The translations under genes were made by a program, and so were the position numbers. A DNA stretch of 64,000 nucleotides from the NCBI RefSeq assembly GCF_000315625.1, contig NW_005434673.1, positions 825,023 through 889,022 of the forward strand. Direction: 5' to 3'. The notes under the pieces are model-generated. The model was not told where the DNA came from. It ran no database searches and saw only the letters and a list, made by a program, of their open reading frames with translations. How positions within the stretch are numbered: position 1 is the first letter of the stretch; each line of letters begins with the position of its first letter. Below, in pieces: positions 11,901-23,716 of the stretch. Source of the stretch: Guillardia theta CCMP2712 (Eukaryota > Cryptophyceae > Pyrenomonadales > Geminigeraceae).

Positions 11901-13057
11901 TGCGGTCAGGGCAAGGGAGCAGGCGATCATGTACAACGCGCAGACGAGCATCTGCTCAAACGCGACGGCCTCGGAGATCACCGCAGGACCTGGAAAGATC
12001 ACCATCATCTGCATCAGCTCAAATCAGCTTTCACTTCGCCTGCTCATGCACAAAGCGATTCTCACCCCCAGCGCTTGCAGTGCATACAGAGCCTCGGCCG
12101 TGCTGTAGTGACCCCACTCATACCGCCAGAACAGTCCCAGATACGTCATCGACCATAAGAGGCTTCCAAGGCCCATCGCCTGCACATCCCTGATGTCAGT
12201 CCAGCATGCATCGATCAACTCATGACTCGAATCACCTTTACCGCACCTTCGTACTTCTCTGTCCGGGACAAGACCAGCGCAAGCACGATGCAGATCACTG
12301 CTACCAGGCTCCTACATGCGTCCATGTACTCCATCCACTTGCATTCCACCCCGGATAGATGCAGCTCAATCAGCTGTCTCCTCCCCTTACCGCATGTCAA
12401 GGACCCGGATCTGTCTTGGTCCTCCCTCCCCAGTCCTCTCATCACCGCACGACCGCACGCTCCTGACCTCCTCAGGTCCTTCCAGTGATGCCCGTCGCTC
12501 GACCCTTCTATCTTCAAGTCTGCTAGCCGAGCTGCCCCCCCTCCATCGGTCAAAAGGAAGTAGATCCCGTCTGTGACTGTCGCATGACGCATCGTGATGT
12601 AGCTCGCGTCTCCGTCTGGAGAGATCCTGTGTATCTGTATCCTCGACTCCGCCCGGCACACCTCAGCTCCGTCCTCAGGGGTAGGAAACAAGTGTCCTTG
12701 AGACATGACACCCCAGTCTTCTATCTCGCTCAACGATGACTTGTTGTGCACGGTAGAGACTCGGAAGTGGGAGAAAGTCTCTTGAGCAATCAAGCTCCTG
12801 ACTTGTACGAGGAGAGAGTCATGAGGATGCAGGAAGATGAAGATGAGCATCATCAAGACGAGGCCAAGCTGCGCGTGCGCGAGAGTCAATGCTGCAGAGA
12901 GCGGCTTTCTGGACACCAGTATCCTCCAAGGTCTCTTGACGTATTGATGCGAGCTTTGAGTCCTCAGCCTGCTCTGCCAGTAGTCGCCACGGCGTCTGAT
13001 CATCTCATCCATACCAAGGTGATAGAGTCTATCAAGATAAGCATGTGACCTGTCCAT
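8964..13057 (-). CDS. Large multi-membrane protein with two RelA/SpoT-like regions, tandem copy A
   Basis: Three exons: ~12239-13057, 12066-12179 and 8964-12008 (introns ~57-60 bp, frame kept), about 1325 residues. Order: basic N-terminus; membrane helix LGLVLMMLIFIFL; a loop with GSSDGHHWKDL, typical of discoidin (F5/8 C)-like folds; a membrane helix; more helices in exons 2 and 3; and a cytoplasmic region with DVSRLVDVV...VIRVKNRFD...GYRDVCLNV...HVCELQLAL, which follows the RelA/SpoT nucleotidyltransferase pattern. Then come another helix, a second outside loop, about six helices, and a second RelA/SpoT-like region ending at the stop. Enzyme activity is not shown and key residues may be lost. 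The start is set at the ATG at 13057, because a one-base difference from copy B closes the frame upstream. Confidence 0.72.
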
Positions 13058-13245
13058 CTCCTTGTGGTTATTTGTCTCCTTGCAAGGCTGCACCAGGCTT
13101 GTGCCTCCTTGTCACCTTCGGCATCCACCAATGCTTTGCGGTCTCAATGGCCAACCTGCCATGGGACAGAGGCGGTTCATTCTCAACCATCACGGCGATC
13201 CTTGTGCTTCTTGTGCTGATGCGCCTTCACAGCTCCCTCCATCTA
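8964..13245. repeat. Tandem duplication, unit A
   Basis: Aligns to 15414-19695 with a constant offset of 6450 bp through the coding part and both introns, at very high identity. The left edge of homology is the stop codon itself (TTAC at 8964). The right edge is near 13245, past the start region. Confidence 0.95.
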
Positions 13246-15413
13246 TCGTCACAAAGGTTCTCTGTATTGACTGAAAAAGAAGGGCAAACCGGAGCAAACA
13301 AAGGAGGGGGAGGATAGAGTCTACAAACCCGCCTCAATAAAATACTAGGAAAAGAAAAAGGCAGCGAAAACCGCTTTAGATGTAGTCTCAGAGGTCCATG
13401 ACTCAACAACACTTCTACTGAGTGACTCCATCTCGCTGTTTCAATGACACAGAACTGAGCAACGTCTAACGAGGTTTCACAAGATTTACCAGAGCAACTT
13501 GCGTTTATTACAACCTAGGATATCATTCACTGTGGCACTTGACCATGAATTATATGTTTTGCAAACCTTTAAACCATCCAATTCAAGTTACAGCCAAAAT
13601 CTAAAAGCCATCAGTCTCGTTATCATTCGCATTTCAGAACCAACACTTGATCTCATCTGAACGCGTTGCTTCTTTCTTTCGCATGTTCTTGAAGTACGTT
13701 GTCTGTGCAAACTGTCGACTCCTATCACTTGAGCTCTCTGCCCCTTCTCTCTAATTGAGCCACGAGATGAAATCCTTTAGGGAATTCAGTTCCATTCCAC
13801 TTCTCCGGATGAATTGGTCAAAGAAACAGGAGATTGCAATTATTTATTGTGAATTCTAATAGTAAAGGAAATTGACGCGAAAATGCTGTAATACTTTCCT
13901 AGCAACTTCAAGGTGATACTCCTTCTTCCCGCTCGTCATTTCAGCAACTTGAGACATGTTTCTTGCTGAAAAGATTGCTCAGGGGAGCAACCGACGATGC
14001 CGAGATGAGTATTGTGTGCTCGAGTTGAGCGGTAGCAGATATTTCTAGCATGATCCAATAGGTAATTGATTTCGTTCCTTTTCTACGTTCATCTCACTCC
14101 TGTCGAGGTCCCGTTTTCGAGACCCAGCACTTCAACAGCCCATGCAACCTGCTCCAAGTGCAGGAAATTGTGATCGGCTTGAAGCGCACGACAGGTTTGA
14201 AAGATGCCTCTGATCAAACTGCTCATCCATTTCACACCATTCATATTCATATCTCATTCCGTATGCTGCCTGCTTCGAAGGCCTCATAAGTCATCCATGT
14301 CGCCATGTTGTATACACAACCTTGCGTAAGACCTTGAGCTCAGATGATCTTAGGATCACCGTTTGATAAGCACACACACACACTCACTCATCAGATCAGC
14401 AGCATGCTGTCTGGCATCGTCATCCTATTTCCCTATGCTACGTGCAAGGGGCGTCCAGTATGAGTCCAGGATACAACGCGCCTCCAGTCTTGTCAGCCTT
14501 GAGACTCGCTCGTATTCTTCCATCAAGGATATCCTCACATTGCTCATAGATCAACCCCGCTTCGACCGTCCGAGGTCGCTGGAAAGAATTTGGTGTCCTT
14601 CACTTACTGGAAAGCCTCTGTTCATGTCCTGTCGCTGCATGCCCGAAGTGCCAAAGTAACCATACGTCACCAGTCTGCCCGTCATTGTTGCCACTACTGA
14701 AGCTGCAGACTCTGACTGAGACGCAGCTGATGGAGGGCCCCTGCTCTCACCGTAATCTCTTGCCATCGATTCCATCGTGCCCTTCCCATTCATGGCTTTA
14801 TCTGCTCCGATCTCATCCTTGTTCGAATGTTGCATCCCCTTGTTCGATCGCATCCATTCCTTGCTCCATTGCACCATCAAGTTATTGTAAAACGATCCAC
14901 TGGCGCGTCATAGAAATGCAAGATATACGTAAGTGCGGATTTGTAATGACTGCAGGTTGGAAAAGAAAGATCAGGCTTGACACTCAAATAGTGTGAAATC
15001 CAGAATATCAAGTGCTGCACAGTCAACTTGTCAAGGTCTATGGATTTCGATGCCATCATCCCGGGCTACGTCTGCCTTCATGTCAGCAGACATCAGCCCC
15101 AATCGACGTCATTCGCACATGTCCATTCAATCAATCCAACCATGTAAACTCGATACAGGCAAGGGCTACGCCGGCGAAAGCGTTAATCAAATTTGCAGCT
15201 CTATCGCCCTCCAGTGCCGCAGCGTCTTGCCTTCTTGACTATTCAGCTGAAGCACCTGCAGAGAGCCAAGGACAACGGCTAGAGTGATCAACGTGGGCTA
15301 GCGACAAAGGTTCAAGTGGTGGCCGAACCGCCTCCCCCCTAACCCTGGTCAAGCCAGTGTCGGGTCAGCATGATAGGTCACAAAGTTTTATCATTGTTTC
15401 AGCAAGGCTAGCA
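13246..15413. other. Spacer between the two tandem copies
   Basis: Mostly A+T-richer sequence without a gene. One weak candidate lies on the minus strand (14551-15059): an ATG-started stretch MASKSIDLDKLTVQHLIFW followed, after one or more uncertain short introns, by an Ala/Ser-rich stretch with VTYGYFGTSG. No family was recognised. Confidence 0.4.
14551..15059 (-). CDS. Possible small hypothetical gene
   Basis: Two adjacent open stretches could be exons: one from the ATG at ~15056 with an amphipathic helix-like segment (LTVQHLIFWISHYL), and one at 14551-14877 rich in Met, Ser and Ala. The introns needed between them would be unusually short (about 34 bp), and no domain is visible. It may be chance. 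Confidence 0.2.
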
Positions 15414-18400
15414 TTACTCGCAGCGCAGGTTCCTGTAGGAGACATACCGACTGTGTCCCTTCCCTGACGTCGCACGCATCTTGTAGTCGCACAGCGCCAG
15501 CTGCAGCTCGCACACGTGCCCCGACACCCCGACCCTCCACGTCTCGTCCGTCACCAGGCACACGTTCAAGCACACGTCCCTGTATCCCCCTGTCTGCCGG
15601 GCATCGTAGCGGCGATCGAACCTGTTCTTGACTCGGATGACTTGGAGGTCTGGATCTTCAGCAATCATCTCCAAGCACGCATGCAGCTCCTTCAGATCCT
15701 CGAACATGATGCTCTGCCTTACGATGTCCACGAGCCTCGACACGTCCCCAGCATACGCCCTCGAGAGCTTCTCTACACATCTGTCGATGCTCTTCAGTTT
15801 GGCAAAGCGCGCTTTGCCCCTCAAAGCCTCGTCTAGCTTGCAGTCCCTCCATCGCATCGGCTTGCACCTGGCTTCGCTCGTTTCATCCTCCACCAAGCAG
15901 AAGCCTCCCGCCCTCTCTGCGAGACTCTTGACCTTGTCTAGAAACAGCGGGTCCAGCAGGAATGCCTGCATGTAGAGCTGATCAAAGCACTGGATCTGTC
16001 TCGATCGTGCTGCCTCAGTCCATCCAAGCATACCCTTCACCCCATCAAGCAGACGCATCAGCACTCCCACAGCTGTTTGACTTCGCACTACGAACCCAGC
16101 GGAGGAATACCCGAATCGAGAGCCTCGTCGGAAGCGAGACACGGCCTGGTACTGTGACAACTGTCGCCCTACACCCAGACACTCGGTCAGTGTTGAGATC
16201 TTTTCTATACATCGCTGGCTGTCCGGATCTCGCAACAACTTCGTCGTCAGATCGTCATAGTGCCTGCAATCTTCTGCGACGTGCTGCCATGCTCGATACA
16301 AGACGATCCTGTTGTACAGCAACCAGGCAACAAATGTGAAGATTAGGACGGGAGCGCTGCTGGGAGCTCTGAAGCCGATGCCAAGATACAACCACGAGTA
16401 AACATTGATTGCCACAGAGCTCAGACATGCATGAAACAGCAGGTAGTGCATGACATATCTCTCTTTGAACCAGCTCGTCAGCCCCAGTCCGAAGAGCGAG
16501 CTTCCCACGATCCACCAGTAGAAGGATGACTCTATGGTGGTACACAAGACATGCATCACTGCCTTGCAAAACACCATGCTCCCCAGCACGAAGTACAGGT
16601 TTACCCAAAAGAACTTCGCCGCAATCGGTCTCCGCATCCATCCCATCACAGCAGTCATGGTATAGTGGAACGATACCAAGAAACCGTATTGTATATGCAT
16701 CGTTTGAAACCATGGCGGTCGATGATCGAACGCGTGGACATGGTTGCGCAATCTGCTTGTCTTGTACTCTCGTCGTGCTAGAGGGTGACATCTTGCCGAA
16801 TACATCTTCCAGTGGCACTCCGGTCCCCCGTATACTTCCCAGGCTCTGCTTGGAAGCGTCCAGGGCGCATCGGAGGGAACCGAGGAGAAGGAAAAGACAA
16901 ACAACGCAGGGTCGCTCTCCTCTGTGCCGTTCTCGACACTTGTGCGAAAGAACCATCCGTTGGCAACGACCGCCTCCTCGAAAGAAGCGTACAGGGAGTT
17001 GTTGTAGCCCCAGAGCCTTGTCTTGGAGCAGTTGAGCTCGTAGCCGTTGTGAAGCAAACCGACGCTTGCAATCCCAGGGCCTCTCGGAGATTTTCCGTCC
17101 CTGGCCATCAACGTCGTGAAGCGCAGGTGGCGACTTGTGAAAGACATCTCTGTACAAATAGTATCCATCACTCCACTTGGCTTGAAGATTCTCCATATCT
17201 GCACGGCCGCCTGCAATACCAAGAAAAGCTGAAGCGCAAGCTTCTGTGAGCCTAGCTTGATCGGAGCTGTCCCGAACATCACACTGCTTATGTCAGCTCG
17301 TTCCACTCCATGGCAAACATCCGCTAAGTACCTCTCCAACAGGTCACCCGGGAAGCAGCACTTCTGCCTCATCAACGCCCGGACGCGATTCTCCTCTGCT
17401 GCCATGTCGCAGGATGCAGCGTTGACAGTCTTCTCCGTGTGACCGCATGGCTCCTCGTTCCCCCATTGCTTGTCCTGCAGCGCCATGCCGCTGACCCGTT
17501 GATATGTTGACCCGTCTCCATCTCCCAACAGCTCACAGACTTGATCATACAACACGTACGATTCGTCCTCATCTTCTTTCCAAGCTCCCAAGAAGCTCTC
17601 AAGCGCCAGCTGCAGCTCGCACACGTGCCCCGACACCCCGACCCTCCACGTCTCGTCCGTCACCAGGCACACGTTCAAGCACACGTCCCTGTATCCCCCT
17701 GTCTGCCGGGCATCGTAGTGGCGATCGAACCTGTTCTTGACTCGGATGACTTGGAGGTCTGGATCTTTTGCTATCACTTCAATACAAGACCGGACATCTC
17801 TCAAGTCCCTGCATACCAACCTGGTGCTCACGACGTCCACGAGCCTCGACACGTCACCGTCGTAAGCTACAACAGCCTTCTCTACGCACCCCTCAAAGTC
17901 CTTGAGCAAGGTTCCATCCGGGGCAAGGTCTAGCGAGACTCCGTCGAGACCCGAGCAGATCGCCTTGACCTTGCTGAGGAACTGGTCGTGCACTACGATT
18001 GCCTGCAGGAAGAGTTGGTCGAGTGACTTGACTCGGCTGTCCCTTGACTGAGCTGCCATGTATCGTGTGAAGCGCTCGCTTCCAAGGCCGTAGGCAAAGC
18101 CCTCTTCAGCCTGCCTTGTCGAGGTATGGTGCCTGTAGGTACGTCGCTGGCTTTCAAGATTGAGCTCTGAGATCGTCCGCGAGAGAGAGTCCAAGTAGGG
18201 AAGAATCTGCTCTTTGCTCTCGTCGAAGATCGATGCATATTCCTCCACGCCTTCCATGGCTACTCGCCTCGATCTCCGCTTGGTTCCCTCCCTCAGCACT
18301 AACAACAAGACCATGAAGGTCAGAGCCAGGATGGCGCTGACACTGATCCTTGCGGTCAGGGCAAGGGAGCAGGCGATCATGTACAACGCGCAGACGAGCA

Positions 18401-19639
18401 TCTGCTCAAACGCGACGGCCTCGGAGATCACCGCAGGACCTGGAAAGATCACCATCACCTGCATCAGCTCAAATCAGCTTTCACTTCGCCTGCTCATGCA
18501 CAAAGCGATTCTCACCCCCAGCGCTTGCAGTGCATACAAAGCCTCGGCCGTGCTGTAGTGACCCCACTCATACCGCCAGAACAGTCCCAGATACGTCATC
18601 GACCATAAGAGGCTTCCAAGGCCCATCGCCTGCACATCCTTGATGTCAGTCCAGCATGCATCGATCAACTCATGACTCGAATCACCTTTACCGCACCTTC
18701 GTACTTCTCTGTCCGGGACAAGACCAGCGCAAGCACGATGCAGATCACTGCTACCAGGCTCCTACATGCGTCCATGTACTCCATCCACTTGCATTCCACC
18801 CCGGATAGATGCAGCTCAATCAGCTGTCTCCTCCCCTTACCGCATGTCAAGGACCCGGATCTGTCTTGGTCCTCCCTCCCCAGTCCTCTCATCACCGCAC
18901 GACCGCACGCTCCTGACCTCCTCAGGTCCTTCCAGTGATGCCCGTCGCTCGACCCTTCTATCTTCAAGTCTGCTAGCCGAGCTGGCCCCCCTCCATCGGT
19001 CAACAGGAAGTAGATCCCGTCTGTGACTGTCGCATGACGCATCGTGATGTAGCTCGCGTCTCCGTCTGGAGAGATCCTGTGTATCTGTATCCTCGACTCC
19101 GCCCGGCACACCTCAGCTCCGTCCTCAGGGGTAGGAAACAAGTGTCCTTGAGACATGACACCCCAGCCTTCTATCTCGCTCAACGATGACTTGTTGTGCA
19201 CGGTAGAGACTCGGAAGTGGGAGAAAGTCTCTTGAGCAATCAAGCTCCTGACTTGTACGAGGAGAGAGTCATGAGGATGCAGGAAGATGAAGATGAGCAT
19301 CATCAAGACGAGGCCAAGCTGCGCGTGCGCGAGAGTCAATGCTGCAGAGAGCGGCTTTCTGGACACCAGTATCCTCCAAGGTCTCTTGACGTATTGATGC
19401 GAGCTTTGAGTCCTCAGCCTGCTCTGCCAGTAGTCGCCACGGCGTCTGATCATCTCATCCACGCCAAGGTGATAGAGTCTATCAAGATAAGCATGTGACC
19501 TGTCCATCTCCTTGTGGTTATTTGTCTCCTTGCAAGGCTGCACCAGGCTTCTGCCTCCTGTCACCTTCGGCCTCCACCAATGCTTTGCGGTCTCAATGGC
19601 CAACCTCCCATGGGACAGAGGCGGTTCATTCTCAACCAT
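15414..19639 (-). CDS. Large multi-membrane protein with two RelA/SpoT-like regions, tandem copy B
   Basis: Same exon plan as the copy at 8964-13057, shifted by 6450 bp: exons ~18689-19639, 18516-18629 and 15414-18458. The third exon again gives 1014 residues. The frame is open further upstream, to an ATG at 19639, adding about 44 residues before MDRSHAY (19507). The two proteins differ mainly in three short patches: WRIFKP(S/G)G... (17152-17178), FQTM(HIQ/LPL)YG (16680-16697) and LGS(MVFCK/IGTCM) (16564-16581). Nearly every base change in these patches alters an amino acid. All three lie at or beside membrane helices or the outside loop, not in the RelA/SpoT-like parts. Both RelA/SpoT-like repeats here read LVTDETW, where both repeats of the other copy read LVTNETW. 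Confidence 0.74.
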
Positions 19640-19695
19640 CACGGCGATCCTTGTGCTTCTTGTGCTGATGCGCCTTCACTGCTCCCTCCCTCCTT
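15414..19695. repeat. Tandem duplication, unit B
   Basis: Direct repeat of 8964-13245. Outside the edges (3' of the stop at 15413 and beyond ~19695) the two loci are unrelated. Confidence 0.95.
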
Positions 19696-20121
19696 CATCA
19701 TCGCCTTCTGCATTATTTGTGGCAAATAGTTTCTAGTTTTGCTTAATTCTTACTTCGGGTCGTATCTGGTCAGCAAATCCACCTCAGAGAAATCAATACC
19801 TTAAATTGATGGCAGCAAGCAAAGATATAACCAAGTTGATCTGATGCCCGCACTGTTTAAATTTATTCTGGGCCATCCGATGCCGAATCGGGCACGAGGA
19901 GGCAAACTGACTCAGTCGAGCTTGCGGACCGTATCGTGTGGGCTAGTTTTGTGGGGCACTGGGGTATCCATTGGCCCGGTTGAATCATTGCCATGGTGAG
20001 TCACTGAGGACCGTCGGGCCTCGGCCCGGTCCGAGTCGGACTGGCAGTCGCTCGCCATTCAAAATGATTCGTGGGGTAGCAAAAACGAAATTCAAACTTT
20101 GTAATCACGCGACTGAGTCTA
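19696..20121. other. Intergenic, no gene seen
   Basis: A+T-rich to 19870, then GGCCCGGT-type words at 19972-20035. The stretch lies between the 5' end of copy B and the 3' end of the next minus-strand gene, so it must hold copy B's promoter. Confidence 0.5.
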
Positions 20122-22593
20122 TCAAGGATCCGCCACTCCGTTCATCATGTCCCAGCCAGCAATGAGAGCGTCGCTGACAGGCTCGCCACGCGCCTGAAAG
20201 AAAGGAAAGAGAGTCAGCGAGCAGGGCAAGAGCAATACAGCCTGGAGACTGTGGGCGGAGGGGGTGGGACACCTTGCGATTGCGGAAGTCGTTCTTGTGA
20301 TGTTCCATGACAGTCTGCCACACAAAAGTCATGCCCTGCGGGGCAGGAAGAGAGAGCAGCTCACCTCTGCAGGCATCTTGTCATCCTTGAACCACTTATC
20401 TGAGCCCATGTTCCCCTGAGCTCTCGTCAGACACCAGACGGGTGTGAGGTGTCGGACAGTGACGTACATAGACAAGCTGCGACTCTTCAGGGGTAAGGTC
20501 TCCCTTAACTGCGAGTTTTTGGTTCTCTGCTCTTGCTAGTTAGCAGAGCAACACCCAATGAGATTGATTCTCCTACCCTTCAGGACCTTTCCAGCAGAGA
20601 GAGGGCGGAAGCGGTCTTGTGTGTTGAACACGCGGGGTTCAACCTTGGGATGGTACTGTTTGGAGTAGAACGGTTCATCGTAGTACCTGAAAGCACAAAG
20701 TTTCAAAAAAGATCGAATCCCGATCCTCTTCGAAGTCCCGTCCTCATCTCACTTGTCGTCTCCGAAGAGTTCATGCTGGAGATCCATGGTCCCCTTGTCC
20801 ATCGACCGGACGACGGGCTTCAAGTGCTCAAGCTGATATCGTCTGAGAGGCGAGGGAGTCAGCTAAAAGTGTTATTGGCTGGGCATGACTGACCCTGTAA
20901 GATCGGTGTCATGGAATCCGGTCACAGGCCTGAACATGACAGGCGTTCGAGTCTTGCTGGCAGAGCTGGAACAGCGCCGTGTCAGGGGACTCACTAACTT
21001 CCCTCCGGTTCACCTTCGAACAAAGGCATCGTCAAACTCTCTTGTTTCGAAGTCCCTATCACTGAGGCCAGCTGTGCTTGTGTAAGTGTCGCACAGAGGA
21101 GGATTCATAAGTCAGATGCAAACACACAGATGTAATTGTCCCCGAGATCGGATCCGTCCTTGTGAGGGTATCTTTGAGGGATCACGCGATACTTGTGGCT
21201 GGAGGATCGAAGTTACGACGATGGCACGAGACGGGAATACCACAAACCTGAATCCTGGGGTGTAGTGCCAGTCTCCAGAATACTCGTCCTCGCTGTATCT
21301 GAAAGCCACGCATTTAGAAACAATGCATTCTGTGGTTTCTAGCGCACCTGTATGGGTAATTATCCCTCAGCTGCTGCTTGTAGGTTTCGATAAGTTGCTC
21401 TCTCTTTGCCTTTTACAGCCACCAGTTCAGAGACATTGATTGGTAGCTGAACAACAAGTTGCAATTACCATCCACTCTTTGCATTGTGCACTGTTCTTGT
21501 CGGAGCAGAAAGCAGGAGGTTTCATACCTATCACCATTCGACTCAGTAGGAGCTATATAGTTGCTGCAATCACGTACTTTCAGGGTCTGAAAGACACACT
21601 CCGTCAACCAGAACTTTGGGAGGAAGGCAATCGTTCGATTTGATGTCAATCTGGAAAGAGGGAGGTCAGGTACCAAGATTGCACTTTGTGCTTTCTGTAC
21701 CAATTTGATGGCTCTTTGTGCTCCGCCGCCCTTGGGATAAACCTTCTTCCTGAGCAACTGGAAGAGTGTGAGGTCATCATCAATGGTCTAATTTCAGCTT
21801 TGAAGAATACCTGGAATTTTACTTTGTTCGCAGCGAGAGCTGGTTTTGCATGAGAGCTGCCAGATTTTGTCTTCTGTTCAAACTTGCATGAGAACAAGAA
21901 AGGGATTCAGATTTAGAACCAAGACTTGATGCTTGGAGGCCTCAACAGTGTCTGAGACAGCTGCAGTATATTCAGATATTTTAGCAAAGAGATGACCATG
22001 GCTCACCCTTGATGAGCTTAGAATCCCTCTCTAGCTTCAGCTCATCAATAGTCTTTTGCAGGTTTAGATCCGCCAATTGTTTCTCTTTGAGCTCCTGACG
22101 TCGAGATTGCGATCAGAGCAGGCTGTTGATTTCCTTGCATTACCTTCTTGAGCTGCTGGAACTCATTCTTGTCCTCTTGATGGCTTCTCATCGTGTGAGA
22201 TTTTGAAACAAACAAGCACGAAGATCTACCGTGCACTCAACTGACGCTCCTCCACCTCGAGGGATCGCTCCTTCTGGTGCAGAGCATGCTTTCGAAGAAA
22301 TGTCAGCGAAAATGAGAATGGAGGCAGGGGAAGAGATACTACGTAACTTACCAGCTCAGATTCAATCCTTGCTTTGCCTGCCGCATCTCTCTTAAGGTTT
22401 GATGCCAGGATGGTCTCGGCGCTCTTGATCTTTGCCTCTTTCACAAGCAAAATGCTGTCGTAGGGGATCTGTTGTTCGTGCGGCCAAGTTAGTCAACATG
22501 CCCATCAGCAAACACTGACATCTATACTCGGGTGATGGTTCCAACTACGAGGATGCAAGCCACAGCCGCGAAGATAGATCCCAACAAGCCCAT
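20122..22593 (-). CDS. Signal-anchor, coiled-coil protein of unknown function
   Basis: I do not recognise the family. The ATG at 22593 starts MGLLGSIFAAVACILVVGT, a clean signal peptide or anchor, and an intron then joins to IPYDSILLVKEAKIKSAE. A charged helical region follows (LHQKERSLEVEERQLSA; LKEKQLADLNLQKTIDELK), then a Cys-containing segment with DCLPPKVLVDGVCL and NSAQCKEWM. Next come two related aromatic/acidic motifs, YRYSEDEYSGDWHYTPG and YYDEPFYSKQYHPKVEP. The last exons read GMTFVWQTVMEHHKNDFRNR and ARGEPVSDALIAGWDMM, with the stop at 20122. At least ten short introns keep the frame. A secreted or lumen-facing protein is likely. Middle exon borders are uncertain. Confidence 0.65.
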
Positions 22594-23716
22594 CCCTGCA
22601 TTGGACTATCATTGAACCATCGGATTATTTAGGCTAGTGACAGGCTGGCGCTAGTGACAGGCTGAGACTCCCGCCGGGCCAAGCAGTGATGAACAGATGC
22701 TTCTAATACCCAGAGTTCGATCTAATCTCATGTTCTTATCAAGCAAGCCTTAATTTGGTGCATGAATTGTACCGATCTAACTATTAAGCACTCAACATGC
22801 CAAAGTGAACTTTTTACAGTTATTCGCAACTGATATCACTCGATTATACACGATCAATCAACACACTTCAGGCTCCTCACTGCATGCCATGTCTCTTCTC
22901 ACCCGATCTCCGCCGCCATGCCGTGCCCATCATGTTGGCTTTGACTCTTCGATCAGCTCAGTTCAGGCCAGTCTCAGGCGGTTTCGCTCATTGATATCAC
23001 AATTTCAAAACTAGAGTGAATTATTTTCATAAAAAAATCACTATGCATCAAATGTTGAAAAAGAATTAGCTTGAATATGAAACAGAAATTTTTTTCGAGC
23101 TGATTCACATACTGCTAATATTGACCTCCACCCGACCCTACCTTGATGTCACCCCCCACCCGGTTCTTGATACCCCCACCCCCCAAAATTGAATTTATAC
23201 ATCCATTTGACCCGCTATGGCCCCTCAAATCCTGTCATTCCAAGGGGTGTCAGTTTCCACAACCCCCTGCATCTCCAGACATTTGGACCCCCCATCCCAC
23301 AAAACTTACCACCCCACCGACCTGGCCCTCTCCTAGGGCAGGTGCCCTTCACATGCATGCGCGGGAGGGACCAGGAAGTGAAGCTCGAGGACGCGAGAGA
23401 GAGGAGGGAAGAATGAGGAGGAGGATGAAGGGGAGCAGGAGGAAGAGGAGGAGATAGAGAGGAAGAGGAAGCGCGTTCTCATGAGTGGGAGGAACGGGGG
23501 TGGTGAGCGACTGAGAGCAGGACGAAAAGAGGCAGCGATGCGGACGGAGGGGAAGAGGTTGAGTTATACTTGAATATGGTTGAGCTCAGGTTTACTGAGT
23601 ACCTAGTCATCAGTCGATCACATAACATCAGATGTTGTTGTACCTCTTCTCCACCATCGAACCAGAGTTCGGCAGGCTAACACTGTTGCAGGGTGAGAAT
23701 AGCAAAGGTTGGACAC
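22594..23716. other. Intergenic, divergent promoter region
   Basis: Separates two divergently transcribed genes. It holds a CGCCGGGCC word (22670), an A+T-rich stretch (22990-23120), C-tract-rich sequence (23120-23330) and a purine-rich GAGGA stretch (23390-23560). No gene seen. Confidence 0.5.

Noticed and set aside
13058-13093. Start of copy A at 13093
   Set aside because: That codon is GTG; the first ATG in frame is at 13057.
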